Assembly (NCBI GenBank): GCA_030340625.1
Contig: JAOPHQ010006258.1
Span: forward strand, 178,501 to 242,500
Length of the DNA: 64,000 nucleotides
Direction of reading: 5' to 3'
From: Merluccius polli
Taxonomy: Eukaryota > Chordata > Actinopteri > Gadiformes > Merlucciidae
In this document: in pieces, positions 35,361 through 46,740 of the stretch
Layout: the number at the start of each line of letters is the position of its first letter
Position numbering within the stretch: the first letter of the stretch is position 1
The notes under the pieces: generated by a model
What the model was told of the DNA's origin: nothing
Seen by the model: the letters and a program-made list of their open reading frames with translations, nothing else
The model's database searches: none
Program-made: the position numbers and the translations under genes

Positions 35361-36732
35361 CCTTAGGTTGGACTTTCGGCCACTCTGTCAGCCTATCTCT
35401 AAAGGCTCTCTGTATAACAAAGGGCTGGCCATATCTGTGGTTCATTTTGTCCCAAGCGTCCCTGTAAGCCTCGCTATCATTTCTATAGAAGGTCCCTTCC
35501 AGTGTCTTACGAGCTGGACCGCCTACATACTTCCTCAAATAATAAAGCTTATCTGCTGAGGAGATGGCCTTTGAGTCAATGAGTGACATAAATGAAGTTT
35601 TCCACTCAATAAACTGGATAGGGTCACCATTAAATACCGATGGCTCTGGCAGTGGAAGTCTATTTAGGGCCATACTATCTTGGAGGGCCCTGGCTAGGGA
35701 CGACATATTTAGCTCAGATGACGAGACTGTGACGTTAGGGGGTTGTCTACTTGGAGCTGGGGAGCCACTATGACTATTCGAGGAGTGGACGCTGCCCTCT
35801 TGTGGAGCTTCCTGGTTGTAGACTTGTAGTCTGGCCCGAGCTGCCTTGATTTCCTTCTCGGCCTGTATGCGTTCAAGAGCGCGTTTTTCAACTTCAAGCT
35901 GCTTCCTTTGTTGCTCCTCTAGTGTCCTTTGTTGCTCTTCTAGAAGTTGGATTTTCTCCCTTTGTTTCTCTTCCTCCAGAAATCCTTCCAACTCAACTTC
36001 CTTCGCGGCAAGCTCTGCTGCAGCGTTCATGCGTTTGGCTGTTAAAGTAGTGTCTTCAGAACCGTTGACTGACTTTGACATTCTAGAGACAGTGGATCCA
36101 TAAACGGAGCGCGCATAGCCGTTTTTCAGTAGCTCCTTGAGACGGCGCTGTGCTTGTTCTGCATCAAAATCTAAATCGATGTCTACAATCCTCTCGTAGG
36201 CGATTTTCTTAATTTCTGTTGTAGCTGCCTCACATGCGTCAACATGGTTTCTCAATACGGCTGACGGTGTGAAGTGAACTAGTGCTTCGGAATATGTTTT
36301 CACCACTGACTCTTTATCTTTCTCCAGAGCATCGAGCAGAGATGCCAGCTCACTTTCATTGAGGTCTTTCTTTAACTGCTCTCTTGACTCACGGGCTTGA
36401 CTCTTCCATTTTTCATACGCTGTGAGGATCTTTCTTTCCTTCTTCTTCGCCTCATCTTGTTGAAGTTCAAGCATTTTTGGAGTCAGGATTTTTGTTCGAG
36501 TTGAGCGTCGGCGGCTATCCTCTTTCTGTTCTTGAAGTTGACCTTGGAGGCTACTTAATGTTTCTTCTCTACTTTGAATTTCCTTCTCTAAACGTTCTCT
36601 CTCTGTAGTCACCAGTGTTTCATCAAGAGCCCCTTTAAGCCTTCCTATTTTATGCTGTAGGCTATCTATCTGTTTCTCTAGCTCTGACTGTGGGGTAGGA
36701 TTCTCTGCTCCTTTAATATTCAATTCTGCCAT
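35293..36732 (-). CDS. BEL Gag, N-terminal part
   Basis: 479-codon frame from ATG 36732. Residues 10-80 and 255-310 form strong coiled coils rich in E, Q, K and R. A DUF1759-like retroelement gag domain follows from about residue 355 (RLPLPEPSVFNGDP, then FIEWKTSF and YLRKYVGG). The frame runs out of the conserved sequence near 35360, where the family continues in the next frame (35360-34263). One extra or missing base there, in the middle of gag, is the simplest explanation. Programmed frameshifting is unlikely because BEL normally has one long frame. Confidence 0.8.
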   Translation of the reverse strand: MAELNIKGAENPTPQSELEKQIDSLQHKIGRLKGALDETLVTTERERLEKEIQSREETLSSLQGQLQEQKEDSRRRSTRTKILTPKMLELQQDEAKKKERKILTAYEKWKSQARESREQLKKDLNESELASLLDALEKDKESVVKTYSEALVHFTPSAVLRNHVDACEAATTEIKKIAYERIVDIDLDFDAEQAQRRLKELLKNGYARSVYGSTVSRMSKSVNGSEDTTLTAKRMNAAAELAAKEVELEGFLEEEKQREKIQLLEEQQRTLEEQQRKQLEVEKRALERIQAEKEIKAARARLQVYNQEAPQEGSVHSSNSHSGSPAPSRQPPNVTVSSSELNMSSLARALQDSMALNRLPLPEPSVFNGDPIQFIEWKTSFMSLIDSKAISSADKLYYLRKYVGGPARKTLEGTFYRNDSEAYRDAWDKMNHRYGQPFVIQRAFRDRLTEWPKVQPKDAEGLFRFLERLSRCNVTCEKP

Positions 36733-37534
36733 AATTGATATGATAAAATGTTCGTCTTTACAATAGCCTATAGACTGTACAGCGGGAAGAAGAATCCTTA
36801 ATATTTAGACTACACGAAGATAGGAGCAGATAATCTGACATAAATACAGACCACTCAGAGGACTAGAGCCTATTACTGTAGGCTGATTGTTAAATGATTG
36901 ACTGCAATGTTAAAATGAAATCAACCTCTCAAATTAATACAAAATTCAGTTAACATTTAGACTGTACATTGTTACACATTGAAACACCTTTTTTTTTTTT
37001 TTCTTTTTCTATTTGGAGTTAACAGGAAGGATGATCAGAAAATGTACAGTAGCATAGCAGTCAATAAACATAAACAAAGTCACAAAATTCACTTGTTTTT
37101 TCTTTGTGTGAAGAGTACCTTATTTTTTCTTAAAGGTCCTATAAGCTTTACATTTAGTAGAAGAAAATTCAATAAATGTCCATTTTTGTTGAAATAATTT
37201 TCTTCTTAATTTCTTTCTTCTTAAACCGTTACAGATGAATATGAATGTTCTTAGTGAAGATGAATCGTTCCTTTCCAGTCAATGAAATGTTCCATACCTT
37301 TAATGTCTGACCGTCACACCAAACCTTTAAGCCAGCTGCATGATGACGTAAAGTCCCTTTGTCTAGAAGACCCGTAGAATGGAGCCGAGTTGCTCCCTAT
37401 ATGAGGTGTCAGCCGTGGGACATCTATCCCCGGTCTCCCCTAGTCGTGCTGCAACCTGGGTCCGTGGTTCGTCTTCGTAGACCTCTCCTCTCTGGCAGCG
37501 TGGTGGCAGGGTTGATGAAGGGTCTAGCTCTTAC

Positions 37535-38178
37535 TGTAGCATTCCCAGCTGGACTTTATTCAGACTTTAATTAGCGATGCACTCCATAAAGATGACTGAT
37601 GGCCCATGGTGCGGTATCAACCATTTATTTTCACACATCCACACCACAGATACACCGTAAGAGCTGAAAGCAAATAAAAAGGCACAATCATGCACTCGTA
37701 ATATGACCATGCTTTCCCCACAGCTAGCTACCACAACGAGGTGAATAGCACTAGCTAGCATTAGCTAACTCCAAAAATGCATACTCTTACACATATATCA
37801 AAAACAAAACGTAACAGAACTTAATTCCACAGTTTATCAACACACATACCTGTTCGCCTTCCAGCTAGGTGCTATTAAAAGGATGAACAATGCTTCATAT
37901 GTTTTGTGAACAGTTCTAAGCATGAACAAACGTGTTCACCTCTTAAACCTTCCTTTCCGTCTGAGTCGCGCACCGAGAGACGGCAGGTAAACGTCTCTGT
38001 GGCCTTTCAAAATAAAGGTCACACAACAAAGTGCAAGTAAAATTCGCTATGAATATTAATCAGAAACATATTTAGGGCACCATACAAATTTGAATGAACA
38101 AATGTGATATCCAAGGCACTATAAACCAATCTCAATAATATAAAATATGATAAAACAAAATTATATGGGTCATTTACA
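37535..38178 (-). repeat. BEL 5' LTR
   Basis: 644 bp, expected to hold the element's promoter. The 5' leader between it and gag (36733-37534) has no gene; a primer binding site must lie near 37500-37534 but was not matched to a tRNA with confidence. Confidence 0.9.
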
Positions 38179-39555
38179 GTCCCGGTTAACTGCCGACTGA
38201 AGAACGCAGCGCAGCCCACCATTTATATAGCCGCGGGTGGTCTCGTGCCTTTAATACTTAATAATAATAATAATAATGATAATAATAATAATGCTTAAAA
38301 TTGAATGGGGGGTGTCTGTAAAAATGCCAAATAAAGTCCATACATATAAAATAACACATTTAAGTAAGTGGCAATAATATATAAATATCCTCTGTGCCAC
38401 ACTTGCTTGTTTTATCTGATCGGATAGAGGTGAATCTCAGGTCCAGGGCCTATTTACATAGATTTGCATATTTAAATGGGGGCGTGGACAGGGAGGAGTT
38501 TGCCACATCTGCACGTGCGCTCAGTTCCACGTTGATCGGGATGTACAAAAGAAACGCGCTCAGATCCATGCGTACGCACACTTTGATACATCTGAATTTA
38601 TTTGTGCGTACGACATTTTCTGGGTTTTGGCGTACGCCAAAATCCACGCAAAAATCCACGCAAGTCTTCGTACATGTGGCCCCTGGGGTGCATGAGCAAT
38701 CATGGCACCCAGGATAAACCAGCCATCAACACACACACTCGAGGAGGAGCGACCCTGCTACACTGGCGCCCAACGTGGGGCTCCTCCTCCACCAGCCGCG
38801 GTAGAGGACAGCCACCGCAACACCAGCTCCTCCTGAACGGCCAGCGGAGGAGCGGGTAGGCAGCACAGCTACCACCACCGGCAGCCGTCTGCTGCTAGCC
38901 TCCCCTGGATCCAGCCTGGAGCAGCCCAGGCCAGCCGCCCCTCTGCCAGGGGACCAGGAGAACAAGGCCCCATGCTCCAGGAGGAGATGGGAGGGGGGGA
39001 TCGTGCACCAGTGCCCTGGTGGAGGGGGGGACCTGTTCCAGGCCCTCCGAGGAGCTACCTCTGCGGCCCAGCTGTCGGGCCATGCTACACCGCTGTAATT
39101 TTTGAAGTTGATATATTACAATTCAATAGACTGGTTATTTTTATTTTCCCCTTTTATATATATACACCCCACATTTCTTCAATCCATGCTGTTCAGAAAA
39201 TGTATATAAATTCCAATACTTAAATGCACAAGGGAGTGTATCTCCTAATGACGTCTGTAAATAAATATTGATAGTAATGATACTGATAGTAAAGGTAGTG
39301 GGGTTTGGGGGGTTGTGTTTATTTATTTTTTTAGGTATGGTAACCCTGTAAAGAGTCCATTTTGTTGTTTTTTGTCGTTTTTTTGTGTATGTGGAGGGTG
39401 TGTGTGGAGTGTGTGTTGTTCATGTTATTTATAGTTCAATGAAATAAATGAATGAAAAATAAAATAAAACATATATATATATAAATATTAAATCCCTTGT
39501 TCTTGAACCGTAGCACTTTATGCTGTTTTCTAATCCTGTTATAAATTGTACTTAA

Positions 39556-40774
39556 AGGAGCTATATGTAGGATTGCGCCCTCTCTGGCCAAAACTGTTAT
39601 TGCAACCACGTTGTAAATACTGTACAGCGTGGTACTCCCTCCCCCTCCCCCCCCAGAGTAGCGGTTGCCAGATTCCCCGTTCCCGGATTACTCAACACAA
39701 CACTGCGTCTACTAGAAGGAGCAACCATGACAAGTGTTTTACATACTGTTCTTTGCTTTTATTTAGGTAAAGAACATAGAATTGCCTCTGTGTATGAAGT
39801 GTGCTATACAAATACACTTGCCTTGCATAGATCCCTGATAATATTGACCAACTGCATCACCGTCACCGGGGCTTCATAGTAATGTGTCCGAATAGAGCAG
39901 CCCTCTCGGACACACACACATGCTGTTACCGCTGTTTTATTAGCATCCACACTTCCAGACCATCATCGGGGCTTCACAGTAATGTGTCCGAGGAGAGCAG
40001 CCCTCTCGGACACACACACATGCTGTTACCGCTGTTTTATTATCATCCGCACTCCCACACCGTCACCGGGGCTTCATAGTAATGTGTCCGAATAGAGCAG
40101 CCCCCAACGGACACACACGCCAGCTCTGACCGCTGTTTTATTATCATCCACACTGCAGTCGGTGTGCAGTAAATGGCACCCTCAATGGTGTGAAATCCTT
40201 ACAGTCATTGAGCAAACGATACTGACTTCGTGAAAACGCCCATGAGGCAACGACGCAATGATTCGCTTCAAACATGTTTTTCTAGCAAAAACTGAATAAT
40301 GGCGATAAGCCAAATATAATTCTAAAGATATACTGCAATAGTTCACTCCAGTGGAAACATGGACCATTTTCATTACCCAACTAAAATATATTTGGTAGGC
40401 TAATAGTGCAATGTAAACATGTTCACGAATGCATTTAGTAACGTCAGACATTTCTGACCCGAAACATTTGTAGCTGCAGCCTTCCTTATACAGTAAATGG
40501 CTGCAGCTCAGCCTATCTGGCAACCCGGATCACGATACAGTACTGACTTCGCGATTGGACGCTAGGCAGAAGGTGGCGCAACAGACCAAAACACAAAATG
40601 AAAACAAAACAGTTTTCCTGGCACAGAAATATTGCGTTTGAAATTAAATATTCTGGCTGGACTACTATTATGTCTGACATAAATACTTGAAATTAACATG
40701 ATTCCTCAATGTCTAGTGACATATTAGGGTCATTTTATGATTACTTTGAGTACATTTCTTACATATAGCTCCTT
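39556..40774. mobile_element. TTAA-flanked TIR element
   Basis: The TIR AGGAGCTATATGTA is inverted at the two ends, with TTAA on both sides (39552-39555, 40775-40778). 1219 bp, no transposase seen. TTAA targets are used by piggyBac and Kolobok elements; which one applies is not settled. The interior has a 100-bp tandem repeat. Confidence 0.75.
39861..40160. repeat. 100-bp tandem repeat, three copies
   Basis: GGGGCTTCA(T/C)AGTAATGTGTCCGA recurs at 39869, 39969 and 40069, exactly 100 bp apart, inside the TTAA element. Confidence 0.85.
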
Positions 40775-40859
40775 TAAGTTGTTAATACTAAATGGAATAG
40801 ACAACGTGTAACAATTAACAATAGTGTAATGTTATAACAATAACAAACAAGAAAATAAT

Positions 40860-41971
40860 TTATTTATTCACAATTTTCTCTAAGAGAGAGAAGAGCCTGT
40901 CCATTCGTTCCTTGCTCTCCTTCTCCCTCCTCTCCTCTGCCTCCCTCCGAAGTTTTATATCTTCCCTCATTAAACTTAGGAGGTCATCCTCCCTCCTCCT
41001 CCTCTTTCTTTTCGGCCCTGGCTGGCTCTCCTCCTCCTCCTCCTCCTCCTCCTCCTCCTCCTCCTCCCCCACCCCCCTGCTGGTCACCCACTGCACTTGG
41101 CCCTGGTGTGTCCTCAGGGATGGAGGCAATTAGGACAGGGGGGGCAATAGAAGGCCTCTGTCCTAATGCCTCATCCATGAGGACAAACCAGGGCCAATTG
41201 GCAGCAGTGGGCTTCCCACTAGTTCCCTCCCCTGTGCCTGGATATTTGCAGTCCTAATGCAGTGGAAATCAATCACGTCAGCAATTTTCAGCAAAGTATT
41301 TAGTAACTTGCATGGGTAAAACAAATCCAAACCTACTTTATATTTCTTTTTCATGTTATCCCACTTTTTTTTTGCCTGGTGGGGCTGGACCTTCCCCCCC
41401 AGGCCCATCTTTTCCAGAATTATTCTAAACATAGAGAGAATCAAGAGAAAAGGTAAACACGAGATCACATTAACTCAGGGATGCAAAGATTTACAAAAAG
41501 GGATATCAGCCTTACCTCCAACCCACCGCGGCGGAGTGCTTCGCCCCTGTAAAAAGTACGTCATTCTGACAACGGATTTTTACTAGTTTCTCCGTCTGCT
41601 CCTTGCTCCCTAAAACAAAATGAAATGTAAAACACGTTTTTTTTTGCTGTCAACAGACAAAAGGGTTATATAGCAAAAAAATGATCATAATAATGATAAT
41701 AATGAAGTATAACATAATAGTGATAATCCTAAACGTAGCTCTTTATTCAATCCAATCGTTTAACTGGAGTTTGCAGTCTGGAAATAAAGCAGGGATAATA
41801 AAAGTAATAAAATATAAGTAATCAGTAAAAGTATAAGTAGTAATAAGTAAAAGTAATTAAATATAAACCCAATACTTACATTTAAATGTAAAATCATCGC
41901 CGTAAAAGTAATTAAATATATACCCAATACTTACATTTAAATGTAAAATCCTCTCCGCTTGGTGTCGCCAT
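40860..41971 (-). pseudogene. Harbinger Myb-like protein, unit 3 (diverged, frameshift)
   Basis: Exons at 41971-41935, 41609-41516, 41424-41337 and 41253-40860 with the same splice sites as unit 0. A CTC/GAG expansion in the acidic tract (about 41030-41066) leaves a net one-base shift, so the last exon is read in two frames. Only two copies of the 55-bp donor repeat exist here, probably the older state. Confidence 0.7.
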
Positions 41972-42009
41972 TATGCTTTTCCCGCCTCTGAACAGCGACG
42001 CGCAAAGGA

Positions 42010-42175
42010 TTTTGGGATATACGAGGAATAGTTGATGTGCATCCTCCAAAAGAGGGAAAAGAAGTGCGCATTTGAAGTACGCATTTGAAGGAGCCTGCGA
42101 ATTGGGACAGCCTTCGCGCCGCATTGTGACGAATGCGTACTTCGAAGCATGCAACCCCTGAATTGGGACACAGCT
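42010..42175 (+). repeat. right end and TIR of Harbinger
   Basis: 166 bp present only in unit 3. It ends with the inverted copy of the left TIR and has CTTCGAAG just inside. It is followed by CTG and then by unrelated sequence with two AATAATGCACTT repeats (42179-42295). Confidence 0.85.
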
Positions 42176-42295
42176 CTGGTCCACGACGAGGTGTGCATGT
42201 ATCGAAAAATAATGCACTTCGCGGAGGCAAAAATAATGCACTTAGCGGAACCCCCCGACACGAAGCCCCCGCGCTGTGCATTATCTTTCATATCA

Positions 42296-43238
42296 TTATC
42301 TTTCGGAGTTGGGCACGACAAAGAGAAAAAGTCGTCTGTTCATGCCTTGATCTTTTCTCACCTTGCACAGTAAGCCATCATGGATAACCAGCCTGTCCCA
42401 ATACTTCAGGAGCTGACGCACACTGAAGGACTCATCTGTTCTCTCATTTTTCGATGGCTTCCGCCGTCTCTCAATATAGTAGAGGACTCGGCTGATAGTA
42501 CTATCCTGCCCTTGTTGGTTCACAAGACTACTGTGTGGAATGGGAGAGTCAACCTGCTGCAGCTGAGGAACAGCTGGGCTCGCACCCATGACTTCACTCA
42601 GACCACCACTGGAATGAGCTTCCAGAACAGCTGAAACATCTGGAGCTCCGACCAAACCAGTGTCTGAGGCTTCGTTGGCTGAGGTGTTGTGTGGATTTTT
42701 GCCTGATCTCAAGACCATCTGATGGTTGATGGAGTACCTGAAGGCATTTTGCACTGTGTCATCCACAACACCACTGACATTTCTCAAGAGTGACATGTAT
42801 GGCTCAGTAACAATGCGGTGGCTAACGCAAGACTGGACGAAGGGTTCTCTGCTTAAAGCATCTGCCACAACGTTTCTGGGGCCTGGGACATACTTTATGT
42901 CAAAGCTGTATGATGCAAGTTTAGCCACCCATCGCTGCTCGCAGGCTGGGCTTTGTCAAAATGTATGTTAAAGGATTGTTGTCAGTCCAGGCTGTGAAAT
43001 GTCTTCCCTTTAGCCAATGGCTAAACTTTTCACAAACAGCCCACTTCAGTGCAAAGAATTCAAGTCTGTGAGCAGGGTAGTTCATCTGTGAACGAGACAA
43101 CGTTCTGCTGGCAAAGGCTACTGGTCTTGCTATTTCCTCACCAGGAGGTACTTGAGAGAGAACTGCTCCAACTCCGTCAAAAGATGCGTCAACAGCCAGA
43201 ATGAAAGCCCGGTCGAACATTGGGTGAGCTAAGGTCAC
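42296..43238 (-). pseudogene. Gypsy RNase H and linker
   Basis: RNase H motifs include LAVDASFDGVGAVL, LEFFALKWAV and TDNNPLTYI, then in another frame the linker start YVPGPRNVVADALSR. It ends in the sequence before the integrase zinc finger, which is absent. Confidence 0.7.
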
Positions 43239-43266
43239 ACTCTGTAGCAGCTCTGACTTCAGAACT

Positions 43267-44470
43267 TCAAAGGCCTGCTGTCCAGTCAGTAGGTGTGAGT
43301 TTCGTGACGCTCGGCCTGTTCTTCGACTTTCTACGAGTCTGCTTACTGGACCCTGCTGTCAACTTGAAGAGTGGCTTGGCCTTCGCCGAACATCCTTCAA
43401 TAAAGTGTTGATAATACAGCACCATACCAAGGAACGATCTGATTTTCTTAGAACATGGTGTCTGCCCATCAGCCTCCATCAGATCAACTCTCTGGATTTT
43501 GCTGATGGCCTCGACCTTGTCTCGATCCGTCTCAATGCCTTTCTCACAGTTTATGTGGCCAAGGAATTTAACGGAACGTCTTAAGAAGAAGCATTTCTTT
43601 GGGGCCAGCTTCAGAGAAGATCAGGAGAAGATCATTTCAAGATGTTGAAGGGCCACAGATTCAGAAGGAGCGAACACCATGAAGCCAGTGTCCAGGTAGC
43701 ACAGGACACTGCTGAAGTTCTCATCACCAAAGATTGACATCATCATTCTCATGAACGTGGCTGGACTGTTTGAGAGACCCTGAGGCAGTCTGTTGTACTC
43801 GTGCAGGCCGAAAGGAGAAGAAAAGGCTGTATATTTCTTATACTCTTCCTGCAAAGGCACATTGTAATAGCCCGATGTCAGATCCATGGTGGAGAAGAAG
43901 ATGTTCCCGCCCAGAGCAGGGGTAGGTGGGTAGGCGTCTCTGACCGTCCGAGCATTCAACCACCTGAATCCTTAAGTTGCCATTCTTCTTCCAGACAAGC
44001 ACAAGGGGAGATGCATCATCACTGTGTGACTTTCCCTTCTCCTCCATGTCATTCACAATTGTCCTTAGTTTAGCATACTGGCTTGGTGGTATACGCCTGT
44101 ACGGCAAACGAAAGGGTCGGTCGTCAGTCAGATGAATGCGATGGACAAAGTCACTGGCTTCTGCACAGTGCATTTTGTCTCTTGAGAATATTGACTCATA
44201 TCTCTCAATGGTCTGAAGTAGCTTGTCTTTCCAGTGTGCTGACACCTCACAAGACTCCAGATCGATGTCAGGGAGGTTCAAACTGCACAAGGCATGTTTC
44301 ATCTCCTCATCTGACCTGGGAGTTGAGGGGCTGCTGTCCGTACACTGCACATTTGACTTGATCTGTTCTGGCTGTGGCAGGTCTTCCACAGCAATACATG
44401 GTGACACGTCGGCTATCTTAGCATTTTTCCTCAGCACTACTCTGTGATTGGTTGGGTTTATAACTTTCAC
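43267..44470 (-). pseudogene. Gypsy reverse transcriptase, broken active site
   Basis: Pieces in three frames (44470-43838, 43959-43621, 43479-43267). RPFRLPYRRIPPSQYAKL, SPLVLVWKKNGNLRI, FSTMDLTSGY and RLPQGLSNSPATF are recognisable. The catalytic motif, normally YLDD, reads YLDTG here. It could not polymerise DNA even if the frames were continuous. Confidence 0.75.
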
Positions 44471-44502
44471 CGGGATGGATCACCCCAAAGCGGTGTGATC
44501 AC

Positions 44503-45078
44503 TCAGCCAACCATTATCTGCTTAGGTCTTGATTTTGACGTTGTCAGCTCAACGATGACTGTGCTACCCACAGACAGGGCTGAAATCACGGGTAGCTTAC
44601 CCCAAACCAGGTGCTCTGTTTGTGGCTCTAATGTCACACTTCTCATGAGCTTTACAGTGCCCACTCTGTCTGGCACAGACTCACCTCTCCACCTCTGAGT
44701 GTTGGAGAAAAGGGACAAAAACTGAGAGCACTCATCACTCTGATTATTGCTGGGCATGGACATGAGCTTCCAATAGCCACTCTCTCTCTGACGCGTCAAA
44801 AGCCTTTTGATGATATTACTGCCCAGAATCATCTCCTCAGATTGACCTGGGACAACTAAAGTGGGAACAGTCATTGAACAGCCATAAACACTGACTTGGA
44901 GGTCATAGATTGCTGTTGGAGTGACACGATGGCCTCCACAGCCCAAAATCACAATATCTTGAGCTGACTGCTTTGAAATTCCTGGAATGCATTGCAACAA
45001 CATAGCTTCAGAAGACCCACTAATAGTACATGCCATGGATCCACTATCAATAAGCGCTTTGAAAGAGAGTCCATTCAC
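44503..45078 (-). pseudogene. Gypsy aspartic protease region
   Basis: 191 codons with the retropepsin motif LIDSGSMACTIS near the start and ILGSNII further on, matching the two conserved blocks of retroviral-type proteases. It is out of frame with both gag and RT. Confidence 0.7.
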
Positions 45079-45268
45079 TATTGAAACTGACGTGTAAAAT
45101 AAACAGACCTGGGAACTGTCTGCAAATTCTGAAAAATAACTGTTTTCTCTGACGAAAAATCACTACTATACAACTGACAAAGAGATTCATAGTCAGAAAA
45201 AGCCTCAAAGCTAGAAGTGGGAAGCACACTTTCACAATCCACGTGGTCCTCCCCCACACGCAGATCTG

Positions 45269-46640
45269 TTAGTTTGATGCCTGGCCAAAGGGTGCTGCAC
45301 TCTGTCCTCTACGTGGACATCTGTCCCTTGTGTGGTCAGGAGAAAAACACTGGAAACACAGTCTGTTATCCTTACAGTGTGACAAGGCAGAATGAGAGGG
45401 GTCTTTGCAAACTAAACACGGCGTGTCTTTAAGACCTTGAATACGGGGTAGACCACTTGTCCTTCTACCCGCTGATCTGGACTGAGTAGTATTCATAAGA
45501 ACCTTCTCCAGCATACCAATCATCCTCTCCAGAGCAGAGGGATCAGCTGATGTGGACTGTGGTGTTGACTGAGCGCTACACAGGGGAGCTGGGTTACTGT
45601 TCACCTCCATCCTGTTCACAGCCACGTTCTTCTCCACAACAGCCCTATCTTTCCCTATCCCTGCTGCTCTGATGACCTTCTCTGAGTGGTATTCATTCAA
45701 AACTTCTTGCACTTCTGCAGCCGACCACTTGTCGATGGTCTTAGAATGAAAAGTGAGCAATAGACCTGAATCTGGGCAGTTCCTAATGAACATACGTGTG
45801 ACCAATGGACTGGCTGTCTTGCTGCTAACCCTGTTCCATGAGACACTCAACCGCAATATCAGCAGCACAGTTAAGGCGAAGCCAGTAGTCATAGGGATCT
45901 TCCCGTGACTCAGGGAAGGTCATGTAGAAGTCTTGCAGAGGCAGTGGTGAAAACTGCTTGCAACTGAAATGCTTCCTTAAAAGGCTATATATAGAAGCTG
46001 GACTATGTCTGATGTCAACACCACTTGATTTAATGCCCACTTTGACTACATCCTTGGCCTTGCCCCTTAAATGGATGAGAATCTCTTCACCCTGCTCCTC
46101 AATAGATAGACCTCCCTTCTTTATGAAAGTTTGCATTAGCTCAATCCACTCTTCAAGAGTAACTGAGTCTGGATTCTCCCCTCTGAAAGTAGGGGGATCT
46201 CTCACCTTCCTCTGACTCACCACATGTAGCTGAGATGACGATACAGAGTCCTGAGCTGGAGCGTAGCTACCACTGTATACACTTGGAGTAGACAAAGCTG
46301 CTGCTGGACTAGACCTACTCAGGTGTGTGAGAATGCTGTCTGCTAGCTGTTGACCTATGTGTTGCACGATGCCACTCATCTGGCCTACAAGGTCCTCTGT
46401 AGTCAAAGGAGTGGAAGTGCAGGGGGCCTGGTGCGTGGGGAAGTTATCTTGCCCTGTGTGAGCAGTGTGTGGTGTGTCACTAACAACAGGACCCGGAGCC
46501 CTCGCTGCCATCCCTACAGTAGTACCCACAGACGCGCTAAGCTGTGGGAAAGGGATAGGCAACCCCAACACACCTCTACCCCGACCCACACCAACAGAAG
46601 TCAGAAAGCCCTGAGCTCCAGTAACCTGTGAGCCAGCCAT
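45269..46640 (-). pseudogene. Gypsy gag with CCHC zinc knuckle
   Basis: ATG at 46640 (MAGSQVTGAQ) opens a capsid-like region (residues RKVRDPPTFRGENPD, then EEWIELMQTF). The frame switches around 45850 and continues in 45892-45269. It ends with a paired-Cys region: CLVCKDPSHSALSHC, then a knuckle CFQCFSPDHTRDRC. The protein would package RNA. Broken by at least one shift. Confidence 0.7.
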
Positions 46641-46740
46641 GACAATGGGAAAGACGGAGAGAAGAAAAAAATAGTAATAAAAATAGAAATAAAAATAAGA
46701 GTACAAAATGTCTGTGCACTAAAACTGTCACATTAATATC

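Larger units (their letters stand above)
29896..38178 (-). mobile_element. full-length BEL/Pao LTR retrotransposon
   Basis: 8283 bp on the minus strand between two LTRs of 645 and 644 bp, flanked by a perfect 5-bp duplication GTCCC (29891-29895, 38179-38183) as is usual for BEL. LTRs begin TG and end CA. A purine-rich stretch (GGTGGGAG on the minus strand, at about 30541-30551) abuts the 3' LTR as polypurine tract. Gag, protease, RT, RNase H and integrase are all recognisable. The near-identical LTRs indicate a recent insertion into the third Harbinger-like element. Confidence 0.9.
28953..38682. mobile_element. third Harbinger-like element, carrying a BEL insertion
   Basis: Ends GGGCCTCATGTACGAAG and CTTCGTACATGTGGCCC are inverted. 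CTG duplications lie at 28950-28952 and 38683-38685; the empty site is seen in unit 0 near 5448. Without the BEL element it is about 1.44 kb. It carries fragments of a Harbinger transposase (29300-29460, +) and of a Myb-like gene (-, ATG at 29764). Both ends have repeated TGCGTACGC motifs. The right part (38179-38682) has an AAT microsatellite and no gene. Confidence 0.75.
38688..40859 (+). mobile_element. unit 3 Harbinger interior after the insertion
   Basis: It resumes with GGTGCATGAGCAATC, the sequence next to the empty site at 5448, then repeats the unit pattern (primer-site motif 38764-38781, GC-rich segment). From about 39080 to 39320 it differs from units 0-2 (extra sequence), then rejoins them. 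A TTAA element interrupts at 39556. No gene seen before 40860. Confidence 0.65.
25206..42178 (+). mobile_element. PIF/Harbinger copy in unit 3, both TIRs present
   Basis: Left TIR from 25209 and right TIR ending 42175 are inverted copies for about 40 bp (AGCTGTGTCCCAATTC ... GAATTGGGACACAGCT). CTG flanks both (25206-25208, 42176-42178). This is the only unit with a true right end. It is split by the element 28953-38682 and a TTAA element at 39556-40774. The part beyond 38.7 kb is visibly more diverged from units 0-2 than the part before 28.9 kb. Confidence 0.8.
42296..46740 (-). mobile_element. decayed Ty3/Gypsy retrotransposon, 3' truncated
   Basis: On the minus strand, gag, zinc knuckle, protease, RT and RNase H pieces run from 46640 to 42296 in many short frames. 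Integrase and 3' LTR are missing: the frame ends in the linker after RNase H, close to the Harbinger right end. A 5' LTR was not defined, though direct repeats lie at 46969-47050 and 47250-47300. Frameshifts in every region show an old, inactive copy. Confidence 0.8.

Noticed and set aside
34263..36732. Programmed frameshifts between BEL frames
   Set aside because: The first break lies inside the gag domain and the family normally has a single frame; a simple indel is more likely.
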